Assembly (NCBI RefSeq): GCF_000499385.1
Contig: NW_013655347.1
Span: forward strand, 52,382 to 116,381
Length of the DNA: 64,000 nt
Direction of reading: 5' to 3'
Origin: Eimeria necatrix
Lineage: Eukaryota; Apicomplexa; Conoidasida; Eucoccidiorida; Eimeriidae
Shown here piece after piece: positions 35,343 through 47,222 of this stretch (positions are counted from its first letter, which is position 1; every line of letters begins with the position of its first letter). The notes under the pieces were generated by a model, which saw only the letters and a list, made by a program, of their open reading frames with translations, did not search any database and was not told the origin of the DNA. The position numbers were made by a program, and so were the translations under genes.

Positions 35343-35776
35343 AGCTGTCGGACACGGCGAGCACGGCGGCCTCGGAGAGCGGCGGCGAGCAGCAAAACGA
35401 TCAAGTCCTCGCTCTCGGGAAAGCAGCCAAAAGACCCTTAACTGCTGCCGAAGGGGCCGTTCGAAGGGCCCTGGAGATCGCAGAAAAGCCCGCGAGAGCG
35501 CCGCTGGCCGCCCACCGCAGGCTCAAGGAGTGGCGGCTCCGGAATGGAAAGCTGCCGATATATCAGACGGTGGCCACCGAAAGCGCCACTTTGCTGGACC
35601 TTCGCGCCAAATTGCTCTTGTCAGTTCTTTGTAGAGCCGAAGGAATGGACTCCGCCTTCATTGTGAGCCACTCTTTGTTCCTCAAGGCGCTCACGGGCAC
35701 CCGGAAATTTGCAAATGCGGAAATCCGCGTCTTCTCGCTCGTTTGCGACGGCACCCCGAGACTGATCCCGCTCTAA
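33582..35776 (+). CDS. Histidine phosphatase (PGM-like) family, copy 1, catalytic motif intact
   Basis: Histidine-phosphatase superfamily members transfer phosphate through a His in an RHG motif. Two exons: 33582-34422 and 34707-35776 (phase 1 junction, Asp codon split), about 635 residues. N-terminal hydrophobic segment (HFALHFAAAFPLFGTVFAAF) suggests a signal anchor. Exon 1 ends with KLIFAMRHGESKFN, the RHG phospho-acceptor motif. Exon 2 gives WGECDVPLSAAGELQ, SPLTRALQTA (second active-site Arg), LLREKM (acid Glu) and FIVSHSLFLKAL (second His). All catalytic positions are present. The protein carries large Gln, Ser and Ala runs, and the intron is mainly CTG repeats. The ATG at 33582 follows a CCCTAAA-like patch. 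Substrate unknown: it could be a phosphatase or mutase. Convergent with copy 2. Confidence 0.8.
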
Positions 35777-36676
35777 AACCAATTCTACACTTTTGTTTCG
35801 AAAATAAAAGGTATTTAATGCCAAGACCGGCGCACTGAAGACGGCGAACTCGGGTATGTGAACAGACAGCAGAACCCCCGCCGCGCGGCGCTGATCTGCT
35901 GCGCAACTCCTCGGTTTTTTTGTTTCGCAAGAAACGCAACACAAATCAGCCCATTCACGAAATGCAGCTTTCAGACAGACTCATGTTGCTGCTGACTTTC
36001 AGAAACAGCAGCAGCAGCAGCAGCAGCAGCTGGAGCAGCTCTGTCCGCTTGTGCACAGTCGCATCTGCAGCTTCTGCACGAGCCGGCTGCAGTTGCAGTC
36101 GGCAGGTCTCTTTGCGTGGCAAAGATTGTCGTTCTGGCACTAAGAGCTTCTCAAGCAACGAATGTTTCTATAATTAAATGCAGCTTTGGGCCAAAAACGC
36201 GTTGCTGCTGACTGGCAGCAGCGGCACACTCCCTGTAGCCAGATCTGATTCGCAGCTTCTGCAGGGGGGCCGTCTGCAAGTGCAGTCGTGTCTTTTGCGG
36301 GAAAGGTAGAAAGGGTCTTTCTGGCACTATACAGCTTCCAGAAAAGCAAACAAATTTGACAAAAGTGGGGAACACTGACAGCTTCCCATGAAGAGTTCCG
36401 GCCCCTAGCTAGCGCACAAGTCAGTATTTGGGAGCCCTGCCTGTCAGGCTGCACATTTCGTAGCCTGGAAAACAAAATAAACGGAACAATCGGAAGTTCT
36501 GCGGTGCGACAAGCCTGGGCTGTAGCCTGCGAGCCACCGCAAGACCAAGGCGGAGTCTGCTGCTAGATTTTCGCGCCACAGGCCCTCCCCGCAGTTAATT
36601 CCCTCCATTTCCTTCCATAATTCCGGAACTTTCTTAAATTTCCTTTTTAATTTGCTGCTGCTTCGCGGGGAAGGGC
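35777..36676. other. Convergent 3' flanks with imperfect direct duplication
   Basis: Between the stops of copies 1 and 2, a unit beginning AAATGCAGCTTT at about 35960 recurs at about 36176. Shared blocks include TTGCTGCTGACT, GCAGCTTCTGCA (36067 and 36252) and TTCTGGCACTA (36132 and 36319). The first copy is about 30 bp longer because of a CAG run. No gene is supported. This is about where CAG-rich sequence ends. Confidence 0.7.
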
Positions 36677-38422
36677 TCAGAGCGCAGTGACGTACGGCTT
36701 TCTGCTGCAGTGCAGCAGCAGCGGCTTCGCACTGGCGTTGCCCATGGTGCCGCGGCCGTCGAGGGCACTGACCAGGTGGGAGTGGGTGACTGCGAGGAAA
36801 GTCGTGGGGTCAGATCTGCAGAGAGTCTTCAGCAGCAGAGAGGCCCTGAGTTTCAAATGCTCCCAAGACTCTTGTTGGGGGGGCCCGGCGTTGCCGACGG
36901 CTTCCCAGAAGTTGTGCATTTTGTCGGGCTCCACTTCGGAAAGCAGCTGCCGCTGCCTCGCAGTGACTGCGGCCTTCACGGACTGCTCCGCAGAGGACAA
37001 GGGCGCGGGCGAGGCCCCGCCCAGACTCAGCAGGCTTCTGTTTCCCAAGCGCCTCTCCACAGTGGTGGCTGCGCCGGGGGGCTTAGAGCCATTGGCGCTG
37101 CTGCTCTGGGGGTTGTGCACTGCGGGGAAGTCCTCGAGAAGCCTCTGGAGGCTTTCTTTTGGGTCTATGAGCCACCAGCGAAAGCCCTGGGGAACTGCGG
37201 CGAAGTCGAAAACGGCCGGGAGGATCGTTTGGCGCAAATACAACTTCTGCAGCCGCTCCCGCAGCTCCCCGTACTCCGTGCCCATGTCCGACAGGTTCGT
37301 CAGCTTCTCCCGCAGCAAAGGGTCCACTAGCCAGGGCAAATGGCCTTCGTCTGTCCCCCCCGAGGCCTGCGAGGGGCACCGCATGCGCTCCCCTACGCCC
37401 CCGAAGATCAAGCTCGCGGTCTGCAGCGTGCGGGTCATGGGCGAAACCAGGAAGCTCTGGAAGCAAAAGTCCCGCGAACCCAGCGAGTCCAGCAGCTCCA
37501 TCAAATACAACATCTCGGCACCTGCAGCGCGACATTGTTCCCGGCCCTTCGGCGAAAGCGAAGGGTCCACGGGGCCCCAGCTCTTCTTCCTGATGTTGCT
37601 CCCTGCAGCAGCCACTCAGCACAAGTCCGGGCAAGTCGGGGCTTTGGAGAAGTTCTAAAGCCCTTTAAGCCCCAGAAAAGTCTCAATAAGCAAAACAGAA
37701 ATTGAAATAATGCTAGGAAGTGCGCTTGCGCAGTTGCACGTGCACATTTGCCAGTTCTGCACTCTCCCGTGCTGCGAAATCATGCCACAAGAGCCCACTG
37801 TGGAAAGCTGAATCGGTGTTCTTAAGCGCGACACAACAACTATGATCCAGAAAAATATCAAGAAAAATAAGGAAACTACTTGATAATTTGGATTAATTTC
37901 AACACTGAACTTGAATTTAAACCCAAACCCACACGCGAACGAAGCCATTCCCGTGAGAGTCCGGAGGCGCTGGTTGGCGGTGCTCTGCGCGTGGCGCACA
38001 ACCACCAAAAGCTTAGTGCCCCTGTGTTCTGGATTTTTCTGAGTTTTCCATTCATGAATTTTCCCTGCAAGAGCCTGCAGCTGGCGCCTGCGGCGAGCCG
38101 CCGCGCTGCAGGACCTGAGCCCGCAGTCGCAGATCGAGGGCTCTTCGCACTCTCCCCGCAGCGCCTTGAGGTACTTTCGCCGCGGCCCCAGCCCGTCTTC
38201 CTCCCCCGAAGCTGCAGGGGGCATCAGCAACTCCATTTCCTCTTCTTTGCTGCTCTGGGGGGGCCTCCCGCGGCTCACTGGCACCATATTTCCGTACAAC
38301 TTGAAGCGCGGGATGGCGATAGCAACAGCTGTGGTGATGGCTGGCGCCCACTGGGTCTTCAGAGAGCCGCCAGTTTCCCCCAGGCACCAGAGCAGTGCAG
38401 CTTCGAGCCACAGGAGGCGCAT
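36677..38422 (-). CDS. Histidine phosphatase (PGM-like) family, copy 2, catalytic motif intact
   Basis: Two exons: 38422-37933 and 37602-36677, phase 1 junction, about 471 residues. The ATG at 38422 opens a hydrophobic N-terminus (MRLLWLEAALLWCLGETGGS) followed by another hydrophobic stretch (WAPAITTAVAIAI), suggesting a signal peptide or anchor. The catalytic stretch KLLVVVRHAQSTANQ carries the RHA form of the phospho-acceptor motif. Exon 2 gives GPVDPSLSPKGREQC, SPMTRTLQTA with the second Arg, LLREKLTNLSDMGTE and FLAVTHSHLVSAL with the second His. Intron position and phase equal those of copy 1. There are no homopolymer runs, in contrast to copy 1. It lies head-to-tail with copies 3 and 4 on the minus strand. 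Probably an active enzyme; substrate unknown. Confidence 0.8.
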
Positions 38423-41400
38423 TGTGGCCAGCGGAGGAGGCTCTCGCGGCGGGAAGAGGGGAAAGGCGGAATCCCAGGGATATTTGAAGTCAAATTTGTC
38501 TTTCTGCGCTCCAATTCATCAAGAGATGTGCACAGAGAAGAGAGAGGTCGGCCACGAACCAGAAGATGAACCCTGCGGTCTCTGTCGATGCGGCGACAGC
38601 AGCACCTCCCCTTCAGCGGAGGAGCAACAGAGCCTTTCAGTGTCTTCTTAGGTGTAACTAATCCTTTTTCAAATTCAGTTTAAATTGATGCGGCACCTTT
38701 AAGAAAGGGGAAAAAACGCCTCGCACACGTCCGCGTCCCAGTGGTCCCTTCCCCCGAGCCCGATTCCGGCCCGTGAGGACGTCCGCTGCGCGTTTAGGTG
38801 CGATCTCCCATGAAAGAAAACACAAAAATTGTGTTTAAAGTTTGCAATTGGGGCAAAAGATGCCGGAAGATGCCAAAAACAGCTCGCAGACATACCTTGT
38901 GCTGTACCGGAATGGAGCAGCTCCCGAGGACCAGTGCTGTGCTGGGTGGTCACTGGTGCTCTCATATGGTCCCATCCCCCAAGAAGGTCTTTCAGGCCTC
39001 TCGAGTCCTCTCAAATACTTCAAGAAAAGTGTAAACCTAATAATTAGAAGGACAGGAAACCCCGGAGGGCAGAAATACTCAGCTTTCTCTTTGAGTTGCC
39101 TAGAGAACATGACTTCGCTACTGCTGCCCGATACTTGTTGTCCCTGGGCGTGTGGGCCAATGTCAAAAACAAATGCAACTAAGCTCCACTTTGTCATATT
39201 CCCCTATTCGTGTCTATTTTCAGCAACTTAGAAGAGTTCAGGACGCAGTGTGCTGCAGCTCGACACAATCCCGATCCGCAAACCTAGACCGCTTCCGTAG
39301 TAGCCAGCTGCAACAACTACCGACGTTTGGAGACAGTACACGGGATAAAAGGAGAATCGGCAAATTTTCCTCTTTTATAAACAATGAGTTGGGTCTATTC
39401 AGACAATAGTGATCCGTTAAGAGCGTGCGAACAGACGGACGAGGCACTAGGGCCGATGCTACAAACCTGTCCGAAGGTGCAAAGGGTATAGGCCTACTTG
39501 ACGTTCATCTGTTCGCAGTTTTCCATTCTACTTTTTATTTTTTGTGCACATTGCTCTCTTTTTCGGCGAGTGGCTGTAGAAATCCTCGAGCCCTAGCCAT
39601 CGACGCCGCACGCAGGCACGCAGGCATCTCAACAGCCCGTAGAGTGTTTTTGAAGACGAGACTTTTTTGCCTTACACACAGCAAAATATGCCAAACGATA
39701 CCCTTCGCTTCACCACTGTGTTGTGTAAAGGCGAGGGGAAACTGCGGCCATTGGTTTTCATTGATGCGTCTGTTGTTCCCGAAAGTTAGCTTCCACGTAA
39801 CAATTGTCACTGAGTATTCGGCACTCAGAGGCGTGTGTACAATAACATGCTCGAAACCAACAAAACAGGAAATTAAACTGTGCCGGTGCCGAGTGCCTTT
39901 TGGAAGGCTTGAGTTGTCGACAGAGTGATGACGCCTGCACAGCTGTGCACCACCTCAGATATTTGCAGTTTCTTCTAGCTTGATCAGGACTTCAAAATAA
40001 GAAGCGATGCAATATCCAAAGAACAAAAGGGAACTTGAAGGAACGAAAAGAAAGCGGAAAACTGCATTTTTAACCACTTGCCGTAACAGCTCCGCAGAGA
40101 AAGGGTTAAAAGTTGGTAAAATGATTCGAAACATGATATCTATCTAATGGAAGCATTCACCACTTTCCTTCATCTTCTCGAAATGCACACATTTTAAAAG
40201 TATATTCAAGGGTTTTGACGCCTACCGGCTTACAGAAGAACGGGAGAGAGAAATGCTACACCAAGGCGTAAGATAAACAAACCAAAAATGTGAGGGAAGA
40301 TATGGCACAAAGTCATTATAAAAGGAAAGGCTAATTGCCTGCAATTGGCACAGAGACAAGCTTGGACTTTGAACTTAACGGGCCATTAGTTTGCAACTCA
40401 GCAAGCACCGCAACCCTGACTTGTAATCTGAAATGCCAGGAACAGGCACAAGAATGAGCGTCAATAAGACGGAAATTTCGAGAAAGAAAGCACAGCATTG
40501 GCATAGAAGTCCATAATTTCACGGGGAATCAGCTAGGCCAAGGCGTGAGCACAGACGTATGTTAACACAAACAAAGTAGTGCTTGGGCATGCAGGCATTT
40601 TGCTGTGAAAAGACCCACCGGAGCAACACTTTTCGTTGAGACCAATCCCTCAGTCATAAGATTAAAAAGAAAGGAAAATCCTGTCCTCCTACGCACCATG
40701 CAGCGGCGAGTTTCAGTTAAGTTTCTCTATTATCAGGCCAGCTAGAACTTAAGGCCCGAAAGCGAGCTAAGAGGTTACCTGTCTTGCCCACACGTCCGTC
40801 CGTCTTTCTGTCAAAACCCGAATATCTTAATGCTCATTTTGAATTTCATTCGTGAACGCATTTGGCCATGTACAACGGGAGAGCCTGTCACCTAGTAGTA
40901 TCCACTGTTACGAAAATAAATACTCGTGAAAAATTGAAGATGCATTTGTTAAAGAATACAGTTTTTCAATTGTCCTCTGCTGCGGTCACCAGCGCTATCA
41001 CAAAGAGCAAGTTAAGGGGTTTAACGAAAATTTCCGAAAGAAGAAAAAGCAACCTGCTGCTGTATTGTTACCTGGCTCGAGCCTTACGGGGCAAGTGGCG
41101 AAATCCCACGGTAGAATATGGAGGATTACTCGGGATAAAAAGCAAATTTGAAAAGATGAAGGCCCCCCTATACTGGGATCGAAAGAAGTGTTTCACTGAT
41201 CACATTCGTGAAAGATTTCCATATCCGCGCACAAAAGCGAATATGTGGCTTCATGGATGGGCCGAAGGCTCAGTTTGAGAAGCAGATATTTCACTGCTAG
41301 ACTATTGCATTTCTAGATGTTTAGTATGTCTTATTTTGTAGGGAATTAGCGGCTAAACAGTCACGGTCCGCAAAGAGTGCACTGCAGCGGGTCTAACCGT

Positions 41401-41796
41401 TTGCATATAAGTATCTTTAGGGCGCGGGCACCACTGGGCGTGAACAGCGTAACTCAGCTACAAATAAATGTGCATGGTCTGTGTCTGCAGCAAAAAGCAG
41501 TGTCAGGAAAAGAAAGAAAGAAATGCCGCGTTTTATTGCGTATTATTACTCATTATAGGCATTGTCGATGTCTCTAGGTGCATAGATGACAATGTACTTC
41601 CAACAAGCATTTTAAGCCTGCTGGCAGAGGACATTTTGCAATGTCTTTCGATAATGAAGGAAAAAACAATTGCATGTTCTGCATGACTTTCTTCAGTTTC
41701 TTACAAAGATGAATCTTCCATGGAAGTGTCAATTGATTTCCTAAATAGCTGGGCTCAGGAGCTTCACCGCATTTCTGCTTTGCATGGCGAGAGAAT
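38423..41796. other. Repeat-poor intergenic spacer, no supported gene
   Basis: Single-copy sequence between copies 2 and 3. The longest ORF (40862-41278, plus strand, 138 codons, Lys-rich, starting at a non-ATG codon) has no recognisable motif or splice context. No tRNA, rRNA or repeat array was seen. Confidence 0.5.
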
Positions 41797-43490
41797 TCAA
41801 CTCCATTCACTTTGGCCAGATTCCTGTGAGTCCTCTGAGGAGGAGCTATTGCTTCTTCCTCTCCCACTGATGTCCTGCAACCCCTCCAGAAAATGCAGAG
41901 TAGGCACTGGACCGCAGGTCAACATAGCCACTTTTATGGTCGCTGAGCCAACAGTGCTGTGTCTTGAAAGCACTTTCAAAAATCGTTCGTGTGTTGTGAT
42001 CAAAGCGGTGCTTAGTTGCTCTGCTTTGCATAAACTTTGCAGCAGTATCTTTCCCCTGAGCAGTGCCTCCTCCTCTGATTCCCGAGGAGGCATCTCAGTG
42101 GACGTTCCTGAGTCAACGGTGCTGAGCAGAAGTGCTTCTGCCACGTCAAGTGCTGTCTTGAGGGCTTTTGAACCTTTAGATGGAGGAAGAATATCTGGAT
42201 ACCCGATTGCGACGACACTGGAAGCGCTGGAGCCTGCGGCCAGGCCTGCATCCCCCTCGTGGGGCTCTGCAGTCACCCCCGCTGCTGCTGCTTCACCAGA
42301 TTCTGAAGATGGCGTGTCGGAGAACAACTCACGAGTTCTTTCAAGAGCATCCCGCAGTTGAGTTTCGCTGTTGGTGTACCACCAAGGTTGTTCCGGAGCC
42401 ATGGCCCCCGTATCAACAACGGTCCTTTCCAATTGTACAGTTTCAAAAAATCGAGTTAGACGCTTCAGCAACTCCTGAAGTTCTGTTCCCACGTCGGCTA
42501 AACCCTCTACTCGTTCACGCACCAGTGGACTAAGCAGCCAGGTCACTCGGGTTCTGGTTGTCTCACTGTAGTGAGGATCTTTGCATGCAATATCTTTGCC
42601 CACTATGGCGGTCGCTTTGCTGGCAGTTTGTATGGCAGCCGTTAGCGGAGAGCTGACGAAAGCGTCAATACAAAATGATGGATGTCTTGTTCCATTTTTG
42701 CGTTTTTCGCACTTTTGCACGTCCTGGACCATTTTCAAAAGCTCTCCATTGAGATCCAGTGCATCGTCCTCAGCTTGGGTGGAAAGTGGGGGATCGATTT
42801 CAACGCTTTGGTTCCTCCGGCTTCCTGAGATTCATCAGGTGCAAATATTAAAAAGCCTGTACATGAATTTAGCACACTTTACTAGTTTCACCTGTTCCAA
42901 GCACTGCATCTCTCTAAACAACTTGTGCTTGTTTCTTCCGCAAATGATTAGGAAGAAAAGAAGGGGGATTTAGGCTTGTTAATATGAAAGATGCTAAAAT
43001 GCTTACTCATACCGCAGCAGCCCGCAGACTGCTCTTGTCCTGCAGTGGTCAAGAAAATGAGCAGCTTTGATGGCGCTCCAAAACTGTGCCTTTCGAAAAC
43101 ATGCCAGTCGCATATTTCGCTGGCGAGACGTTTCCATCTTCTTTTATTTGCAATCGTCTGGCCTTTAAAGAGTTTCCGTAGATAGAGCTGGACCGCTGGC
43201 CTGCGTCTTCGGTGGCGGGCTTTGCCTTTGCCTCGCTCTGTAGACTCATTTTCTGGCTCCGCCCCTTCAAGCGCCAGCAGCTGCTCTGTAGAGCCTCCAT
43301 ACGAAACTGATCCTCTGGGGGGCAGCTTGACGGCCTCAGCAGTCTGTGGAGTCGACGGCCAGCTGAGGTCAATTACAGCAATGGGTAAAGCTAGGCACAC
43401 CGAAAGAATCCATACAGCTGAAACACGGGCGCCCAGGAGAAGCCAGCGTTTCCCAAGACGCGGGGCAAAAGAAGCCCAAGTTGACTCCAT
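41797..43490 (-). CDS. PGM-like paralogue, copy 3, catalytic motif lost (pseudoenzyme)
   Basis: Two exons: 43490-43013 and 42824-41797, phase 1 junction, about 501 residues. The ATG at 43490 is followed by a hydrophobic anchor (VWILSVCLALPIAVIDL). The exon 1 end aligns with the RHG region but reads KLLIFLTTAGQEQSAGCC, so the phospho-acceptor His and adjacent Arg are absent. Exon 2 retains the scaffold: EIDPPLSTQAE, SFCIDAFVSSPLTAAIQTAS (Arg replaced by Ala), LVRERVEGLADVGTE (acid Glu kept) and ALITTHERFLKVL (second His kept). The frame is open throughout and the intron is intact, so this is a maintained gene, not a decayed pseudogene. Function is inferred to be non-catalytic (binding or regulatory). 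A different catalytic chemistry cannot be excluded. Confidence 0.78.
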
Positions 43491-46400
43491 TTTTAGTGCA
43501 TAACCAGAATTATGCAGAACGGAAGATGTCGGGTGTTGCTGCTCTTCAACTTTGGAAGGCTCGAAACAAACACGGCATGCTTTCGCCTTCAGTCACCTCG
43601 CGACCACTCCTGTTCTGTCGTCTGCTCATTAAAATGTCATTTAGAGCCAATCACCTTCAATTAATTACCTGCCCTATGCACCTTTTAATGGCGTTTCCGT
43701 GCAGTGAGCCGGGGTCGCCACGGGTCGATGAGTCCCCTGGTGTCGCGTGACACTGTCGACTGCACACACTAAAAAAATGAACACCAGAGGCGACAATGCT
43801 ACCACTGAGTACTGAATTTTTTAATGTGTCTTGAAACCGAAACTGATAAATCCCACAGTGAGCGCCCAGGGAAATGGGCCTCCTGGGGACCGCGGATGGT
43901 CACAAGGGTGCGCCGAAAATGGAGGCTTCACAAGTGAATGGCACTCGTTTTGAAGCATTTAAATAGATGTAAACATTTTCAGCTAGACTAATTAATGCAA
44001 AATTAACCGTACTGTGCCTAGGTATAGTCTTCATTGACACCTTTTAAACAGTTTCAAGCGGAAGGCTGAGCTACACACCCTCGTACTCTGAAAGCGTTCC
44101 CACGAGACAGGAGCCTACCGGGGCAAGACTTAGCCATGAACAACAACTCCATACCCTACGCCGTTATTATGAACATTAAACCCATTAAGGGTTTTAAGGC
44201 TTTTGATAGACTTTCGCCAAAATTTTCGCGGCCCAGAGGGCTTTTCTTGGGGAAAGAGGTAACGGGGAAGACCGAGCAGCAAAATCACTTGCTGCTGTTC
44301 ACCAAAGGACACCAAGCTTTGCCTTCTCCGCCCTCTTTATAAATGCAAGAGCCCTCCGCCTACCGAATCACTTAATCCTGAAGCATTTAAGTAGGATGTA
44401 GGGGGCGTCGCCCCAGACAGATGCGAGAAAGCTACAGTCGAAGCAAAACATTCCCGCCGAGCCACTGTTTCGAACCTGTAGCTCCGTATTTGATCATCAC
44501 GTCTGCACGGTGGGCTTTGGATGCTCCTAGAGCGTTTTTTTTCTCCACAAAAGTAATTGTTTCAGCTCCAAGAGGCGGAGTGTGGGCGAACTGTTAGTTG
44601 TCTCGAGACTTCGGATTTTACTGAATAAACAGCGCCACAGCCGCGCAAAACAACAAAAACAGATGCTTAAACATTAAATACAGTTCACGAGGCTGCGTTT
44701 TTGGCAACTTTCGAGCATTACGGTCTTTGGATTGCCGCGAACGTGCTCTTGCGCCACCATAGCACACCATGGGACCGTCTGCGCACGCTCGTGCGTACGG
44801 AGAAAGCACAACACTGAATAACTTGTTTTATTAGATATCGTAGTGCTGGGCATTTGTTTCAATAAGGTCAATGCGTTCAGTAGGCTCCTCTTCGTTTGTG
44901 AGTACTAGATTTCAACCCCTGGAAATGACCGCTGTTCCACAAAAAATGCTTACGGCTTCTCATCTAAGGGTTTTTAGTACTCACATGAGTTTAAGGTTGT
45001 TCGAGCACTACACTTGTTTCCAGTTGAACTTTAAGAGTGAGAATCGATGTCGGGATAGCCGCGTAAGCTGAACCTTGCAACTCTGTGGTCCACTGGACAG
45101 GCACGCACTGAAGACTTGGCAGTGTGGTGGGCCCAGGCTCGCGCTCTGCGGAATTTGTTGCAAAAGTTAATGTCAATTGATTCTGGTAATGTTGTGGAGG
45201 AGAGTTGTGATAGATTGGCTTCAATTGTCACAAACCAAAAGAAGCTTCCGCGGGTACTTACCTAATAAGCAACGGCTTGTGCTACTATTTTTTGACGCTC
45301 TAAGAGGGCAATGCTGCATTACGCTACAATGCGATATAACACAGGAGTCTCGAGCTGCCGTTTCACCCTCCATGTAAATAGATCTAGCAGCAAGACAACT
45401 CTGAAGCAGTGTCGCCAAAAGGACCGAGTAAGCCTATTTTGCCTTTGTCCTAACACCTTCTTTCACCCAATTTGAATAACTGCGCTTTAACTGCTAATTT
45501 GCTGGGCAGGTGCACTTTAATATGCCTGTTGTTATGCCTGTACCAACTCTGTCCCAAACTGCGACGAAACGAAATGCCGGGAGCCACTGGATGCGCTACT
45601 AATGCCACTTACTGCAGCTACCGCAGTCTAATTTTGAACGCGCATCTGATCTAATATTCTGCAAATCAGCAAAGTTCTAAAAGTGTTGATGGGGCCCAAA
45701 AATGATGCTTGCTGCAGCAAGAGTGGTTCACAGCGGCGTGCACTGCACGTAAGTCGGGTTTTATGTAACTTTGTCTTGCAGAAGTAGAAGGCCAGAAAAG
45801 CTGATGGCTGAATTATGCGCAACTCAGGCGCTACCCCACGAGCCCCATAAAGGTAAATAATATTATCTGATAGAGCACAGTGAGAGGAAAGAGTAAAACA
45901 GCATACGCTTTGTAGAAGAGATCTTGCAGCTGGCTGTGCGGAGCTGCCCTATGACTTCTTGTTTTTTGCGCATTGTGCAAGCAGCGCAAATGAAGCAAGA
46001 ATTCGTTTATCAGCTTCTCATGGCACAGCGCCACCAACTCTGCGTGACTGCAGCGAATTGAAGCACAAGCAGAGATAAAAACTGAAGAATATTAAATGAA
46101 GTTGATGTGAGTTTAAAATAAATCGAAAGAAGCGGGAGTGACAACCTTCGAAGCAGATTTCACGCCTTTACATTCGATCGCAGGTTTGTAGATAAATTCC
46201 TCGTCCCTGCTTTTAATGTGCCTTTAAGTACATGAGTATGCAACAATTTAGAATTCACAATTTAGTCACTAAACAGAGGGGCTTCTTGAGCCGAATCAAC
46301 GGACCGAGACAATGATAAGCCACACAATCAGATTCATGTCCACTGGCACAGCATGTACCAGCAAAGGCAAAACACGCCAGACAAAATCTTACCTCAGTCA

Positions 46401-47222
46401 AGGAAGCATTTGTGGATAGCTTTTTTATGGAAGCACATTATTTAATTTCCATGCTTGCCATCTTGGAAATTGCTGTCCAGGCTCCTTTGCTGCCGAGTCA
46501 GGGGCAACTTATAGAAAACTTGAAGGTATATTGCTAGTTGTTTTGTATGAAGAACTATCTTTCCATCTCAGTAAAGCTATACAGGCGTCATTTGCATCTG
46601 TCGATTTAGCATTTTGTATCCGGTGCAACTAAGTGTGGCGGCTGTAGAGTTCATTGTAGAATAGTCAACTAGCAAAAGACAATTATAGTTTTCCGGTGCT
46701 ACTTTAGCTCGCCATTATCGTCTGCGTAGGAGTTTTTCTGATACACCCCGGTGATCATATGCGACAATGGCTCGGTCCGACTACACCCAGCTTTCCGTGC
46801 CTTTTTTTCGCGAAGCTTTTGGCAAGAAAGAAACCAAAGGCGAGATTCTCGAGGGCGTTTGGGCTTTAAGCAGATGTATGCAATCAAGAGGACGCACGAT
46901 TGACAACCACAACGAAGGAGAAGAAGAATGGGATAAAACAATCAAATTAAAACACTGGGGGGTAGCCCACAAGCATGATAGCTGTCAAGCTACCTGAAAA
47001 CCCCCCAAAGCTGTCATTCTCATGGCCTCCTGTTTGAAACACTCAAAAACATTTCTTGCCTCAAAGGAGACCCAAAATATCTTGACTAAAACACATCTAG
47101 GTCAAGTCCTTAGCGTACAGTCAAAGGATGATCAGATGCGGCGGAATGGTCTTTGATTCAACCACGATCTACAAGACTTTCACATTCCCCATAACGCATC
47201 GACTCTTCCTCGCTTCCCACAT
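43491..47222. other. Repeat-poor intergenic spacer, no supported gene
   Basis: Spacer between copies 3 and 4, 3.7 kb long. ORFs are all under 90 codons and lack motifs or consistent splice signals. It contains GAATTG/AT-rich single-copy sequence and no tandem arrays. Confidence 0.5.

Noticed and set aside
36687..37658. 323-codon plus-strand ORF over phosphatase copy 2
   Set aside because: Antisense to an exon with clear family motifs; no motifs of its own.
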